A DNA stretch of 64,000 nucleotides from CAZUAQ01 sp964618455 (GCA_964618455.1 CAZUAQ010000012.1:62001-126000); one strand, 5' to 3'; positions 25,185 through 34,882 are shown, counted from the first letter of the stretch. The notes: generated by a model not told the origin, from the sequence alone. Numbers and translations: made by a program.

Positions 25185-25712
25185 TCAGGGCGCGTTGCGC
25201 TGCTGAAGGAGTTTGTCCTCGAACGCGCGGATCCGTTCCTCCTGTTCCCGAAGCATCTCCTGGAACTCGGACTCCCCATACCAGCGTACGGTGATTTGCC
25301 CCTCATCGAGAATCAATGTGGAGCGGCCGTCTTCCAGGAGATAGAGTTCGATCGGTACTCTCGAGGGGCGAAAAGCGATCACCACCGGGTGATCGGCCCG
25401 GGCGGCATAGAAGCGCTCGCCGTAGCCGATGTATTGCGTGTTGCTCGGCAGCTTCGGATAGGCGGGAAGCCGTTGGGTGGATTGCACGGCTTGCTGCAGC
25501 GCGTCCGCCAGCGGCTGCAAATCTTCCAGGTTGGCGGTGATGTTGGACTGATCGCGGTTCCAGGTCACCATCAGGATCAGGGGAATGACGCTGAGGATCA
25601 GAATCAGAAATGCGCGGCGGAACCACTTCGCCCTTTGCCGTGCGCGAATGCGAACAGCGCGCGTGGCCGGCGCGGTTGTTGAATCCGCAGATGAGTCGTA
25701 CGTTACGGACAT
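25185..25712 (-). CDS. Single-helix membrane protein of unknown function
   Basis: 175 residues from ATG 25712 (a GTG 48 bp upstream is a possible longer start). A basic N-terminus (RIRARQRAKWFRRA) precedes one membrane helix (AFLILILSVIPLILMV), then a domain of about 110 residues with a predicted periplasmic location and a charged C-terminal helix (SEFQEMLREQEERIRAFEDK). I recognise no family. It is 148 bp upstream of the ABC transporter binding-protein gene on the same strand and may belong to that unit. Confidence 0.6.
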   Translation of the reverse strand: MSVTYDSSADSTTAPATRAVRIRARQRAKWFRRAFLILILSVIPLILMVTWNRDQSNITANLEDLQPLADALQQAVQSTQRLPAYPKLPSNTQYIGYGERFYAARADHPVVIAFRPSRVPIELYLLEDGRSTLILDEGQITVRWYGESEFQEMLREQEERIRAFEDKLLQQRNAP

Positions 25713-25968
25713 GGCGTATCTGATTCGGTTCGCTCCCGGTGGACGTTCCTGGAACACCACCTGACCTCAGAATCATGCTACCACTGACGGGACCGTGCTG
25801 GCAAGCGGTGGCGGTTTCGATTTTTCCCTCGGTATCGGTGTCCGGATCTCCCGACTTGGGGGCCGCGATCCGAAACGCGAGAACAACCCCGGCCGGAAAA
25901 GTCAAGCCCGGCGTGTGGGGAAGGGGGGTGGGTGTTCTCCCTTGATGCAGGCACCGCTCGCACTCGCG

Positions 25969-25997
25969 TTGACTTGCCGTAGGGGATTGTGTAGCTT
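25969..25997 (+). promoter_or_regulatory. Possible promoter for the DUF2203 gene
   Basis: TTGACT (25969-25974) and TAGCTT (25992-25997) are separated by 17 bp, about 120 bp before the start at 26117. The -10 match is weak. The rest of the 404-bp gap (25713-26116) shows nothing recognisable. Confidence 0.3.
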
Positions 25998-26116
25998 CGA
26001 AAGGCAGGCATGATTTCTGTGTTACAGCGACCGGGCATCTGACGATCACCAAAGGATTCAAGCCTCTCCATTTCAGACGGCGGGTAGATTGAGCTCGCCA
26101 GCAAAGGAGCTCGCGA

Positions 26117-26590
26117 ATGGATTCCTCAAAAGCCATCTCCCTCACGGATCGTTCGTCCACACGTTCGAAGAAGTACTTCACGCTGGACGAGGCCAACAGC
26201 ACGCTGCCGCTTGTGGGGCGTATCGTCGCAGATATCGTGCGTGAGTATGAGAAGCTTCACCGCCTGCGCGATGCCTGCCGCACGCTCGATGCGCGCGGCA
26301 AGAATACCGAGGCGGAAGAGGCGCGCGAGCGGTACATGGCCTTGACGGATCACCTCACCACGCTGAAAGAAGAAGTCGAGCAGGTCGGCTGCGAATTGAA
26401 AGACTTCCGCCTCGGGCTGATTGATTTCCCTGCGTGGCTTGATGGACGCGAAGTCTATCTCTGCTGGAAACTGGGCGAGGATCACGTGCTCCACTGGCAC
26501 GAGACGTCCGACGGTTTTGCCGGCCGTCAGCCGGTGGGCGACGTCACGTTCACGTCCGATCCCCATCCGGCCGCCCCACGGGAAGCCTGA
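26117..26590 (+). CDS. DUF2203 family protein
   Basis: 157 residues. After about 18 variable residues comes KKYFTLDEANSTLPLVGRIV, the usual opening of DUF2203. A coiled-coil helix pair follows (about 35-95), then GCELKDFRLGLIDFPAWLDG and EVYLCWKLGEDHVLHWHE, also typical. The family is widespread and has no assigned function; it is cytoplasmic. An AGGAGCT ribosome binding site precedes the ATG. It converges with the zinc-ribbon gene to its right. Confidence 0.88.
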   Translation: MDSSKAISLTDRSSTRSKKYFTLDEANSTLPLVGRIVADIVREYEKLHRLRDACRTLDARGKNTEAEEARERYMALTDHLTTLKEEVEQVGCELKDFRLGLIDFPAWLDGREVYLCWKLGEDHVLHWHETSDGFAGRQPVGDVTFTSDPHPAAPREA

Positions 26591-26641
26591 TCCGGCGACG
26601 TCTGTATTCTCGCCGCCAGGATGCCCATCTCTCCGGCGCAT

Positions 26642-27094
26642 TCACTGCATGTCGATTCCGCGATATTTCTCGGCGGTCGCCAGATCGAATCCGCGATGAT
26701 CCGGGTGGCGGGGGACGCCTCGAACCGTGGCGTCGCAGCGATAGCACACCGTGATCCACGGCACCATCAGGAAGATCACAAGATCCAGCACCACGACGCC
26801 GAGCAGCACGCCCAGGGCCCAGAGCAATTCTCCCCAGGCGAAGAGAACGCAGGACAAGACCCCCACGATCACCACGACCGCCAGCCCGAACCGTTGCGGG
26901 AAATCCTTGCGAATGTACAGCTCGTCTCCTCCGCAGCAGGGGCAGCGCGTCACGTGCCCATGGGCATCCCGCACATTCGCGTGAAGCGCCAGCGCCTGCC
27001 CGCATGACGGACAGGGCGCAGGTTCGGGGCCGTCACCCTCCAGGATCACCGGACGGCGACATGTCTCCTCAGTGCATCGTGTGTTGATACGCAA
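26642..27094 (-). CDS. Zinc-ribbon membrane protein, unknown function
   Basis: 150 residues if the TTG at 27094 is used. This start is preferred because it keeps a cysteine pair (CTEETC) that complements CPSCG. Further cysteine pairs are CPCCG (about 51-54) and CYRCD near 118. Two membrane helices lie at about 70-112 (LAVVVIVGVLSCVLFAWGE; LLWALGVLLGVVVLDLVIF). Small proteins mixing zinc ribbons with helices are common in planctomycetes and unassigned. It follows the upstream polytopic membrane-protein gene by 10 bp, so the two are probably co-transcribed. Confidence 0.7.
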   Translation of the reverse strand: MRINTRCTEETCRRPVILEGDGPEPAPCPSCGQALALHANVRDAHGHVTRCPCCGGDELYIRKDFPQRFGLAVVVIVGVLSCVLFAWGELLWALGVLLGVVVLDLVIFLMVPWITVCYRCDATVRGVPRHPDHRGFDLATAEKYRGIDMQ

Positions 27095-27104
27095 CGTTTC
27101 ACTT

Positions 27105-28040
27105 TCAGAAAGGAATACCGACGGTCGAAACCAGGTGCAGCGCCGTCAACTCACCAATGGCGATCAGGACCATGGCGAAGTACAGAATCCCGGTCGCGGA
27201 CTGAGTTGCCCGGAGCTTGGCGGTCGCCCGCACCATGATCGCGAAGATCAGCGGTACTGCCAGTCCGATCCCGCCGCGCACCACAAGCATCAACGTGTCC
27301 TGCTGTAATGCCGAGGGGACGGCAGAGTCTTTGTTCGCCATCAGCAGAACGAGACCACCGCCTGCGAGAACTGCCCACAGTGTGCGAAGAATCATGGCGA
27401 ACAGGAAGAAGTTCGCCAGCCGGCGTAAGGGCGCGATCGGCATGGACGTCTGCGTCAGGTACGCATGCCCCAAGGCGGTTGCCAGTGCGACCGAGCCCAA
27501 CAGCCAGGCCGACAGAGCCTGCGCGATCAAGGCGGCGCTGAGGAGCAGACGTCCCTCGCCGGCAGACCAGAGCCCGTAGTTGAAGCCCCAGCCCCAGGCG
27601 GCGATCAGCCCCGCCGTTCCACCGGCCGCCGCCAGTCCGCGCACCGCGAGCGCCATGCGCGGCGCGACCGGCGCCAGGCCCAGCACGAAGAATGTGGCGA
27701 TAGCGCCGGCCGCCGTCGCTCCCGCCGAGACCTGCGCCCACGATCCCAACGTCCATCCGCGATGAACGACGAAATGGGTCAGCACCGACGCCAGGGCCGC
27801 CATCGCCAGAATGGCGATCAGGCGCACGAACTTCCATGCCACCTGGTCCATGCGACAGGCGGCGAGCACCAGGAGAAACCCGGCGGCGGCGGTGGTGATG
27901 AAGACGAACGTCACGATGATCACTTTCCCGCACAAGGAGGGCAACTGCACATATCCTCGATGGGTGCGACCCGAATCTATTCGCATCGGTCCGGGATTGC
28001 CAACGCCACACGTGCCCATCCGCATGTCTGGCGATCGCAA
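27105..28040 (-). CDS. Polytopic membrane protein, unknown function
   Basis: Up to 311 residues with about eight hydrophobic helices from near residue 40 onward (for example VIIVTFVFITTAAAGFLLVL, LILAVLTH-like and LLSAALIAQALSAWLLGSVA segments). The first 38 residues are polar and glycine-rich, so the real start may be downstream: ATG 27986, GTG 27950 and GTG 27923 are all in frame, and none has a strong ribosome binding site. No conserved motif seen that would tell transport from an integral subunit. It precedes the zinc-ribbon gene by 10 bp. Confidence 0.65.
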   Translation of the reverse strand: MRSPDMRMGTCGVGNPGPMRIDSGRTHRGYVQLPSLCGKVIIVTFVFITTAAAGFLLVLAACRMDQVAWKFVRLIAILAMAALASVLTHFVVHRGWTLGSWAQVSAGATAAGAIATFFVLGLAPVAPRMALAVRGLAAAGGTAGLIAAWGWGFNYGLWSAGEGRLLLSAALIAQALSAWLLGSVALATALGHAYLTQTSMPIAPLRRLANFFLFAMILRTLWAVLAGGGLVLLMANKDSAVPSALQQDTLMLVVRGGIGLAVPLIFAIMVRATAKLRATQSATGILYFAMVLIAIGELTALHLVSTVGIPF

Positions 28041-28182
28041 GCCCGCCGCGCCACCCTCATAATCGTTAGAATCCGCAGCGTCTTCGCGTCACCCGCATCT
28101 TCGATCCGGGCTTCGCGCTCTTATCGGACACCTGACTCATCGCTCGGAACATTTCTGGCTGGAGCGCGGTCTGCAGGACATC

Positions 28183-28611
28183 ATGCGGAATCGGAGTGTG
28201 GAGAACCAACGCGTGTTTACCTCAATCTCAACGCTGGGTCTGCGACGGGCGTCCTGCCTGGCAATGGTCGCTGTCACGATGCTGCTGATCACCGGGTGCG
28301 GGCCGGAGCGTGAAAGCGCCATCCGTTCCCCTGAACTCATCGCCCGGGACGTCGCCCCGATCCCGCCGAACTTGCGTGTCGACGCTCCGGTCGGTTCCGC
28401 CATGCTGTTCGACGCCCAGCCCGGCCCCTATGCCGCCGGCGATTTCACTTTCCGCAGCGACTGGCCCTCCACGGTCTCGCACTACTCCACCGGTCAGGTC
28501 TTCTTCTATCGCGAGCGGTACTACGGCCACGAGGGCCGCAACCAGGGGCGAAGCAATCCCACCTACCGCCGCGTCGACACCACCGTCTACTCCGCGGGGG
28601 TACGCCCGTAG
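28183..28611 (+). CDS. Small lipoprotein, unknown function
   Basis: 142 residues with a lipoprotein leader: a basic region (LRRASC), a hydrophobic stretch and the lipobox LITGC (Cys near 39). The mature part of about 100 residues is rich in Tyr, Arg and Pro and ends with a Tyr/Arg-rich stretch (FFYRERYYGHEGRN). No family recognised. The leader could also begin at internal GTG codons. It is divergent from the membrane-protein gene to its left. Confidence 0.65.
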   Translation: MRNRSVENQRVFTSISTLGLRRASCLAMVAVTMLLITGCGPERESAIRSPELIARDVAPIPPNLRVDAPVGSAMLFDAQPGPYAAGDFTFRSDWPSTVSHYSTGQVFFYRERYYGHEGRNQGRSNPTYRRVDTTVYSAGVRP

Positions 28612-28715
28612 CGTTCCCCACGCCACCGCTTAATTTTCATCGCTCCACGCATGGCGAGTTTCTCCGGCCCACCTCGCGTAAATCACACCGAATCGATTGC
28701 GGACGGAACGGCGTC

Positions 28716-28743
28716 TTGACCGAAATACATGAGCCGATATACT
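28716..28743 (+). promoter_or_regulatory. Sigma70-like promoter for the LysM gene
   Basis: TTGACC (28716-28721) and TATACT (28738-28743) with a 16-bp spacer, each five of six matches to consensus. It lies about 150 bp before the ATG at 28896, inside the 284-bp gap 28612-28895, which otherwise holds nothing recognisable. Confidence 0.6.
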
Positions 28744-28895
28744 TGCAAGATGCCGCTCTCGGAGTTCGAAGCGTCTCGACAGGGAATCGTCGATACTCAA
28801 TGGAAACCGTGCGTCATGGAGCGGATCGGGGTTGATCTCAGCGGTCGATCGGCCCCGGTTGTCCCATCCCGCCAAACTCCGACAGGAACACGATC

Positions 28896-30122
28896 ATGCG
28901 AAAAGAAATGAAATGGGGTCTGGGCATTGGATTGGTCGCGCTGATCTCAATCGTCGCCATCTCACTGACAAGCAATAATGAGAATCCTGCGCCCCCGGTG
29001 CCCGATTCTCTGATGAATGATTCGGAAACCGCCGAGGGTGATGCCAGCGAAGGCACGACGGAGGAATACGCCGCGACGAATACCGAAGACCGCGCTGCCT
29101 ACTCCTCCATGTCGACGACCGAGGAGGAAACGGGCCGATGGCGCGAGCCTGACGCTGGTGTGGAGACGGCGGAACGTGGTTTCACGGATGCCGCCGACGC
29201 GCCGACGACCGGTTCGGAGGAACGCGGCTTCGGCGCGGACGATGCCGATACGCTCGTCTCCGGTGGAGAGACGGTTCCGGGCGTCACGTCCGGACGGGAG
29301 GCGACGGGAACGGGCTTCGGGAACACGACGGATACGGACACGAGTTCGGAGTCCGATGACGCCGGGCTTGCCGATGCAACGGGCACCGGGCTGGATGAAA
29401 GCTCCGGAGCCTCGGAAACAGGAACGGAAGACGGCACGGAACGGATGATCGGGACCGGCCTCAGTGCCGATTCTTCGGAAACGAGTGAATCCGACACGGG
29501 ACAGGACCGGACGGCGCCTTCCCCCTCGGGGACGCGGGACACCCTGGCGGGATCGTGGACGGAGTCGAGCGGCGCTTCGACATCCGAAGCCTCCGAGCGA
29601 ACGCCTGTGAACGTGACCACCCGCCACACCATTGAAAGCGGTGATACCTTCACCGCCCTGGCGGTCAGGTATTTCGGTCATGCCAAGCACACGCGCTTGA
29701 TCGAGCAGGCCAATCCGGATGTGAACCCGCTCCGCCTGCTGGTCGGCAAGGAACTGGTGATTCCCGATACGCCGCTTCGTAAGGCATACCGTGTTGCCGG
29801 AACCGCCTCGTCGGGAACCTCCACCTCGGAGCGTGCGTCAACGACGGCGGGAACTCGGACTTCGGGATCCAGGGAGACTCCCGCGATCGGCTCATCGGAA
29901 TCCGCATCCCCGGTCGCGCCGCGCATCACGCCGCCGATCCCCGAGGATCGCAAGTACGTGGTCAAGGGCACGGACAACGGGTGGTACGATCTGGCTGAAC
30001 GCCTGCTCGACGACGGGGGGCGGTGGCCGGAACTGTACGAGATGAACAAGGATCGCCTGCCCGATCCCAACAACCGCAATCTTCTGCCTGCCGGTCTGGA
30101 AATCATGCTTCCGGAACGCTAA
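28896..30122 (+). CDS. Membrane-anchored LysM protein with long Ser/Thr/Glu/Gly-rich linker
   Basis: 408 residues. One N-terminal helix (about 7-25) is followed by an acidic, Ser/Thr/Gly-rich low-complexity region (about 30-235) containing an approximate TGTG and SETS pattern. A LysM domain follows (about 240-290: TIESGDTFTALAVRYFGHAK ... LLVGKELVIPD), then a second Ser/Thr linker and a second LysM-like domain (about 350-405: YVVKGTDNGWYDLAERLLDD ... LLPAGLEIMLP). LysM domains bind peptidoglycan or similar glycans. An AGGA ribosome binding site precedes the start. Probably a cell-envelope protein that spans from membrane to wall; the exact role is not evident. Confidence 0.82.
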   Translation: MRKEMKWGLGIGLVALISIVAISLTSNNENPAPPVPDSLMNDSETAEGDASEGTTEEYAATNTEDRAAYSSMSTTEEETGRWREPDAGVETAERGFTDAADAPTTGSEERGFGADDADTLVSGGETVPGVTSGREATGTGFGNTTDTDTSSESDDAGLADATGTGLDESSGASETGTEDGTERMIGTGLSADSSETSESDTGQDRTAPSPSGTRDTLAGSWTESSGASTSEASERTPVNVTTRHTIESGDTFTALAVRYFGHAKHTRLIEQANPDVNPLRLLVGKELVIPDTPLRKAYRVAGTASSGTSTSERASTTAGTRTSGSRETPAIGSSESASPVAPRITPPIPEDRKYVVKGTDNGWYDLAERLLDDGGRWPELYEMNKDRLPDPNNRNLLPAGLEIMLPER

Positions 30123-30157
30123 TCGCGAACACGATGGTTTGAACATCGTAATCGGAA

Positions 30158-30718
30158 TCAAGGGAGCGTGCGTCCGACAGCGAATCCGTGGAGCCACTGC
30201 GCGACCTGTCGCTCGTTTCTCAATCGTACCATGGGGTATTCTACCAGGTCCTGCGCGTAGTCCTTTTCGAGATCCGCGTACGTATTCCACGTCCAAAGCA
30301 GAATGGATTCCCTTGAAGCAAACGTCTCCCGCAGCGATTCGTAGTTGCCGTTGCAGCACGGCTCTTTTCGAATGACTCTCCGCATGCAGCGAAACGTCAG
30401 GCGGCGCAGGCACACGTGCAATGGCATGTTCAACCAGACGAACAAGTCAGCCCGATGCCGGAAGTACTGCTGGACACGACGATAGTTCCCGTCAATCACC
30501 CAGCGATCACCGGAGGTGGCCCGGTCCACGCGCCGCATCAACTCCGCGTCCGGCGTCATCGTCCATCCCGGGTTCCAGAAGAGGTCGTCAATATGAATCG
30601 AATCGACGCCAAGTCGCGCGCCGAGCTGCCGGGTCAGTGTCGTCTTGCCCGATCCGGGCGAGCCGACGACCCAGATCCGTTCGGCCCGAGGTGAGGCATG
30701 CCTGTCGGAATTCGTCAT
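30158..30718 (-). CDS. Adenylate-kinase-like P-loop NTPase (FlaR/topology-modulation type)
   Basis: 186 residues. Walker A GSPGSGKTT sits near residue 19; SIHIDDLFWNPGW and WVIDGNYRR are characteristic of the small kinase-like proteins annotated as adenylate kinase or topology modulation protein. Family members are cytoplasmic and their substrates are mostly unknown. The arginine-rich region with C-x-x-x-x-x lids (RLTFRCMRRVIRKEPC) is usual. It is convergent with the LysM gene, 35 bp apart. Confidence 0.85.
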   Translation of the reverse strand: MTNSDRHASPRAERIWVVGSPGSGKTTLTRQLGARLGVDSIHIDDLFWNPGWTMTPDAELMRRVDRATSGDRWVIDGNYRRVQQYFRHRADLFVWLNMPLHVCLRRLTFRCMRRVIRKEPCCNGNYESLRETFASRESILLWTWNTYADLEKDYAQDLVEYPMVRLRNERQVAQWLHGFAVGRTLP

Positions 30719-31231
30719 GGTACTTCCCCGCGATACTCAGCCGACCCGAGGTGAAAGCGGCACATTCTGATCTACGCCGCCGGCCATTGCAATTCTTCAT
30801 TCTCGCAGCAGGAGATCCCCTGTGTACACGCGACCCGGTCGTGATCGACCTGGAACGCCCGCCCACCCCGGAGGCGCTGGAACCGTCGGCCCTGACGGTC
30901 CGGCGAACCATTTCCGGACTCTCCCGATCCCCCAAGATGGCAGTGATGCTGCAGTACAAGCAGGACACCTACGATTGAAATCCGATAAATAACGCATGCC
31001 TGGTCATGCCTTCGGAGTGATCTCGGCTCAACAAGGCCCATGATGCCTCGTTGAATCGCGTCACCTCACGCGGGGCGGGGGTTTGACCGTCGATGTTCCG
31101 GTATCGACCCGGGTCAGGCCCTGATGTCGCCTGTGGGTACCATTTGCCCATATTTTGAGGACATGCTTGATCCCGCCCCTTACTGTACCGATGGTAAGAC
31201 AGTACCTGGCCGCACGCTCTCGGGGACCGCG
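30719..31231. other. Gap of about 510 bp, no certain gene
   Basis: Lies between divergent genes. A short rightward open frame ending at 30978 (last residues SRSPKMAVMLQYKQDTYD) could encode a small protein of up to about 45 residues from GTG 30840, but it has no ribosome binding site, so I leave it uncalled. No RNA gene is seen. Confidence 0.4.
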
Positions 31232-31738
31232 ATGATTGATCATCACTCCACGGAAACGCTCGAACGCCTCCTGGATCGTCTCGACGTCAAGAGCCGGAAC
31301 GCATTCCGCGTCAACAGCAGGCATGCGTTCGGCAGCGAAGCGATGCGCGCGAATCCCAGGTACCGCTATCGTGTGGAGTGCCGGATCTTCCGATTCCATG
31401 AGGAAAAAACACACGTGATCGGCACCGAGGGGCGCACTCGGAATCTTTCCAGGAACGGACTCGGCCTCATCACGGCCAACTATCTTGAAACCGGTATTCC
31501 CGTGGAGGTTCGCATCCACCCGCCCGACAAGCCGGACATGTACTTCGCGGGCATCGTGGCCTACTGCCGCCATGCGGGGCTTCACTTCCACGAGATCGGC
31601 ATTTCCCTGCGCGTGGTCTCCGAGCAGCCGGTGTTTTCCAAGGATCCGCGTGGAGCCCTCGAGCGTGACGGCTGGATCCGGGATGCCCTCGGGCTGAACA
31701 GGAAGAATCAGGCGGAGGCCGGCACGAACGAAACGTGA
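31232..31738 (+). CDS. PilZ-like domain protein
   Basis: 168 residues from ATG 31232; an open frame continues 36 codons upstream but lacks conserved features. A helical N-terminus (STETLERLLDRLDVKSRNAF) precedes a beta-domain with RYRYRVECRIF (the basic RxxxR-type motif) and TRNLSRNGLGLIT (a variant of the DxSxxG motif), as in PilZ domains that bind cyclic di-GMP. The Asp of the second motif is replaced by Asn, so nucleotide binding may be weakened. Two other PilZ-like genes are at 51706 and 52480. Confidence 0.72.
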   Translation: MIDHHSTETLERLLDRLDVKSRNAFRVNSRHAFGSEAMRANPRYRYRVECRIFRFHEEKTHVIGTEGRTRNLSRNGLGLITANYLETGIPVEVRIHPPDKPDMYFAGIVAYCRHAGLHFHEIGISLRVVSEQPVFSKDPRGALERDGWIRDALGLNRKNQAEAGTNET

Positions 31739-31759
31739 TCGGATCTCACCCGAACAGAC

Positions 31760-33325
31760 TCACACCTCTCCCTCCCCCAATTCGCTGTCCGTGAAACGAA
31801 CGCGATAGAGATCGGTCCGCCGGTCATTCCATGTGCGTACCGTCCCGCTGGTGCGATTTCTGCGCAGCATCTCCGTGTCGACGTCGTGAATGATGACCGT
31901 CTCGATGTTCGGCGTGCAGATCGACGCGATGGCATCGCGCGCGAAGGGAATGTCCGCCGGCGTGAAGATGCCCGACTCCGCGTAGTGAATATCCGCGTTG
32001 GCCACGAGGGGCAGGTTGCCTACGCAACCCGCGATGGCCACGTACACACTGTTCTCGATGGCCCGCGCCTGGGCGCATGAACGTACGCGGAGGTAACTGT
32101 ATCGCTCATCGGTGTTGAAGGGGACGAAGAAGATCCGCGCGCCTTTGTAGGCGGCGATCCGGGCCATCTCGGGGAACTCGATGTCGTAGCAGATGAAGAT
32201 CGCGATCTTGCCCCGGTCGGTGTCGAAGACCGAAACGTCATCGCCCGGTTCGACACCCCACCACTTGCGCTCGCTCGGCGTGATGTGAATCTTGTACTGC
32301 TTGTCGATCGTCCCGTTCCGCCGGAAGAGGTACGCGATGTTGTACAACCGGTCGTCGTGATCCTCGATGGCGAATTGCGAGCCGGCGATGATGTTCACGT
32401 TGTACTTGACCGCCATGTCGCCGAAGAGATCCAGGTACTGCGGCGTGTACTCCGCCAGTTTTCGTGCGGAATCTCCGGGCCGCTTCGCCTCGATCAGGGT
32501 CAGCAACTGCGTCGTGAACAGTTCCGGGAAGAGCACGAAATCCGACCGGTAGTCCGACGCCACGTCCACGAAGAACTCGCACTGCTTCGCGAAATCCTCG
32601 AACGAACTGACGGCCCGCATCTGGTACTGCACGCAGCAGATGCGCACCATCGATACCGCGCGGAAGGTCCGGCTCTTCTCTTCGACGTACGCGAGGTTGG
32701 TCCATTCCAGGAACGTCGCATAACCCCGTGAATCCGCGTCGCCGGGCAGGTAGTTCGGAATCAGGCGCTGCAGCACGAAATCGTTCGACAGTTGCGCGGT
32801 CAGCACCGGGTCGAAGAACTCCTTGCGCATGACCCGCTCCACGTATTCGCGCGGGGAGAGCTGGTCCGCGTGCTTGCCATACCCGGGAATACGTCCGGCA
32901 ATGATGATGCGCCGCAGGTTCCGCTCCCGGGCCAGTTCCTTGCGGGCCTCGTACAGCCGCCGGGCCAGCTTCATCCCGCGGTACTCCGGATGCACCATGA
33001 TCTCGATCCCGTACATCGTGTCGCCTTCCGGATCATGATTGCGGATGTACCCGTTGTCGGCGATTTCCCGCCAGTTGTGCCAGTCGCTGTAATTGTCGAA
33101 ATCGACGATCAGACTGCTGCACGAGGCGACGATCTCTCCGTCGTAATCCAGACAGAGCTGGCCCTCGGGAAACGTCGACGTCTGGCTCTCGATGTGGTCG
33201 CGCTGCCAGGCGGGCATCCCGGGAAAGCACAACTGCTGCATCGCGACCAACTGGTCGAAATCGTCCATGGTGATCGGCCGCAGCGTGAGCTTGTATTCGA
33301 ATTCCGAGATATCGATATCTTTCAT
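31760..33325 (-). CDS. GNAT acetyltransferase - nitrilase (carbon-nitrogen hydrolase) fusion
   Basis: 521 residues with two domains. Residues about 12-200 form a GNAT acetyltransferase (LRPITMDDFDQL; MVHPEYRGMKLARRLYEARK as acetyl-CoA site). Residues about 225-515 form a nitrilase-type amidohydrolase with the catalytic triad visible as Glu in LFPELF, Lys in KQYKIHITPSE and Cys in FICYDIEFPE. This fusion is a known architecture in several phyla, but its substrate is unknown. Cytoplasmic. It is the last gene of a possible leftward unit after the LPP20-like gene (72 bp gap). Confidence 0.93.
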   Translation of the reverse strand: MKDIDISEFEYKLTLRPITMDDFDQLVAMQQLCFPGMPAWQRDHIESQTSTFPEGQLCLDYDGEIVASCSSLIVDFDNYSDWHNWREIADNGYIRNHDPEGDTMYGIEIMVHPEYRGMKLARRLYEARKELARERNLRRIIIAGRIPGYGKHADQLSPREYVERVMRKEFFDPVLTAQLSNDFVLQRLIPNYLPGDADSRGYATFLEWTNLAYVEEKSRTFRAVSMVRICCVQYQMRAVSSFEDFAKQCEFFVDVASDYRSDFVLFPELFTTQLLTLIEAKRPGDSARKLAEYTPQYLDLFGDMAVKYNVNIIAGSQFAIEDHDDRLYNIAYLFRRNGTIDKQYKIHITPSERKWWGVEPGDDVSVFDTDRGKIAIFICYDIEFPEMARIAAYKGARIFFVPFNTDERYSYLRVRSCAQARAIENSVYVAIAGCVGNLPLVANADIHYAESGIFTPADIPFARDAIASICTPNIETVIIHDVDTEMLRRNRTSGTVRTWNDRRTDLYRVRFTDSELGEGEV

Positions 33326-33397
33326 GTCAGTCTTCCTTGCCTGTCGAATGAATGGTCAACATGTCGGGGGTGCGGTTGGCTCGATACCTAGTGAACG

Positions 33398-34882
33398 TCA
33401 GGAGGGGGGCTCGTGCGACTCGCCTTCGGGACGAGGCGTCTCGACCGGGGAACGCGGTACCGCCAGCGCATCCATCAGCCGCGCATGCAGCAAGCCGGGC
33501 GCGATCTGCACATTCACATGCACCTCGTCGGGGACGGGATCATCCACCGTTTCAAAAAAGTCCCTCTCCAACAGATCCGCGAACGCCGGTGAAGGATTCC
33601 GGGAGGCCAGCATCTCGCCGACGGTTGCGCCCTCTACCCAGGGCAACGCTTCGATCGCAAGCCAGAGTCGGCGGCGCGCTTCGAATCGCGCGAGCCGTTC
33701 CGCCATCTGGCGCCGCGCTCCCGGCTCTGCGATCGTATCCGGGGCCGAGGCCCGCGCCGACGCAGACAACACTTCGCGCGGCCAGCCCGGCGGCAGCGCG
33801 GGAGCAACATCAGCCAGCGCGTCGGCACCGAAGCGTTCTCCCGGAGGAAGCACCCCGTAGGCCCGGATCACCCACGTCGATCGGAAGCGGGCATCGTTCA
33901 CACGAGAAAAATCCAGGTCTTCCGGCAGACGCGCTTCGTTGGCGGCGTTGATCAGTAAACGCAGCACGTCGGCCCGCTCCAGGCGCAGCTCCAATACGCA
34001 GAAACCACCGACGTCCTGTTCCACATGGTCCGGCACCATCGCGTCGATTCGCCGCTCGACCGATTCCCGGAATGCCGGGGACTCCTGCAGAAGATCACGC
34101 ACCGATTGATGCGCCGTCAGCCGCAGCCGTGCGAGGATGTCCAGTACGCGATATCGCGCGTCCAGACGGCACGCCTCTTCCACCATCGCCAACCGTGCTG
34201 CCGACACGTGTCGCCATCCGGGGATATCGAGATCGATCACGTGATCCAAAGGCAAGCGACCGCGGGCCAGAATGCCCTCGCGGAAAGACGGATCGATCTG
34301 CACCCGACGCGCGTCCACATCGGGGAAATGCGTCGTCATCACCTGCCGCAGCACATCATTCATCTCGTCAAGCGTCAGCGATACCGTGACTTCCAATCCC
34401 CGGCCGCTCGCGTCAAGCTTCGCCGGCACGGCGGTGTGCCGCGCGATGACGGTACGGCGGATCATGATTTCCGCTTCGGGGTGGAGGCACACCAGGGTCG
34501 CCACCGTCCGCTTTGCGTCCACGGGCAGGCTCAGCACACGATCGATCAAGCGTTCCAGCGCCAGGTCCCGCACTGCCGGGATGAGGCGTGCCGGGTCGAT
34601 GGCCGGCGGTGCCGGCGCGGGCGGCTCGGATTCCGTCGACGCCTCGGCAGACTCCACTTCTTCAGAACGTGTCGCTTGCGTATCCGGTTGTGTCGCGGGG
34701 GGAGGTTCGGGTTCAGGCTCCGACGGCGGCAACACCACCGGCTGGTTCGGCTCCTGGGCAAGTGCGTCCGTCGCGAAGCGTCCGAGCCCGATGATGCCGA
34801 TCAGCATCGCCGCGCACACGCGCGCAGCCGCCCTCAAGCGGACGCGTTCTCTCTCAACATGATCGGGGGTGTTCGTGTTCAT
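33398..34882 (-). CDS. Secreted protein with Pro/Glu linker and LPP20-like region
   Basis: 494 residues. A signal peptide (to about residue 43, ATDALAQE) is followed by a Pro/Glu/Thr-rich linker (about 45-95). A long helical and beta region then follows, including GARRQMAERLARFEARRRLW, which resembles the repeats of LPP20-type lipoproteins. Similar helix-rich blocks (ARLIPAVRDLALERLIDRVL; ARYRVLDILARLRL) suggest two or three tandem copies. Function unknown; an envelope location is likely. The neighbour upstream is the B12-radical SAM gene (80 bp). Confidence 0.65.
   Translation of the reverse strand: MNTNTPDHVERERVRLRAAARVCAAMLIGIIGLGRFATDALAQEPNQPVVLPPSEPEPEPPPATQPDTQATRSEEVESAEASTESEPPAPAPPAIDPARLIPAVRDLALERLIDRVLSLPVDAKRTVATLVCLHPEAEIMIRRTVIARHTAVPAKLDASGRGLEVTVSLTLDEMNDVLRQVMTTHFPDVDARRVQIDPSFREGILARGRLPLDHVIDLDIPGWRHVSAARLAMVEEACRLDARYRVLDILARLRLTAHQSVRDLLQESPAFRESVERRIDAMVPDHVEQDVGGFCVLELRLERADVLRLLINAANEARLPEDLDFSRVNDARFRSTWVIRAYGVLPPGERFGADALADVAPALPPGWPREVLSASARASAPDTIAEPGARRQMAERLARFEARRRLWLAIEALPWVEGATVGEMLASRNPSPAFADLLERDFFETVDDPVPDEVHVNVQIAPGLLHARLMDALAVPRSPVETPRPEGESHEPPS

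Noticed and set aside
22484..25294. Very long rightward open frame (936 codons) antisense to the ABC transporter
   Set aside because: The leftward genes show clear transporter motifs and overlap it; composition (Arg, His, Asp and Val rich) is that of an antisense shadow in GC-rich DNA.
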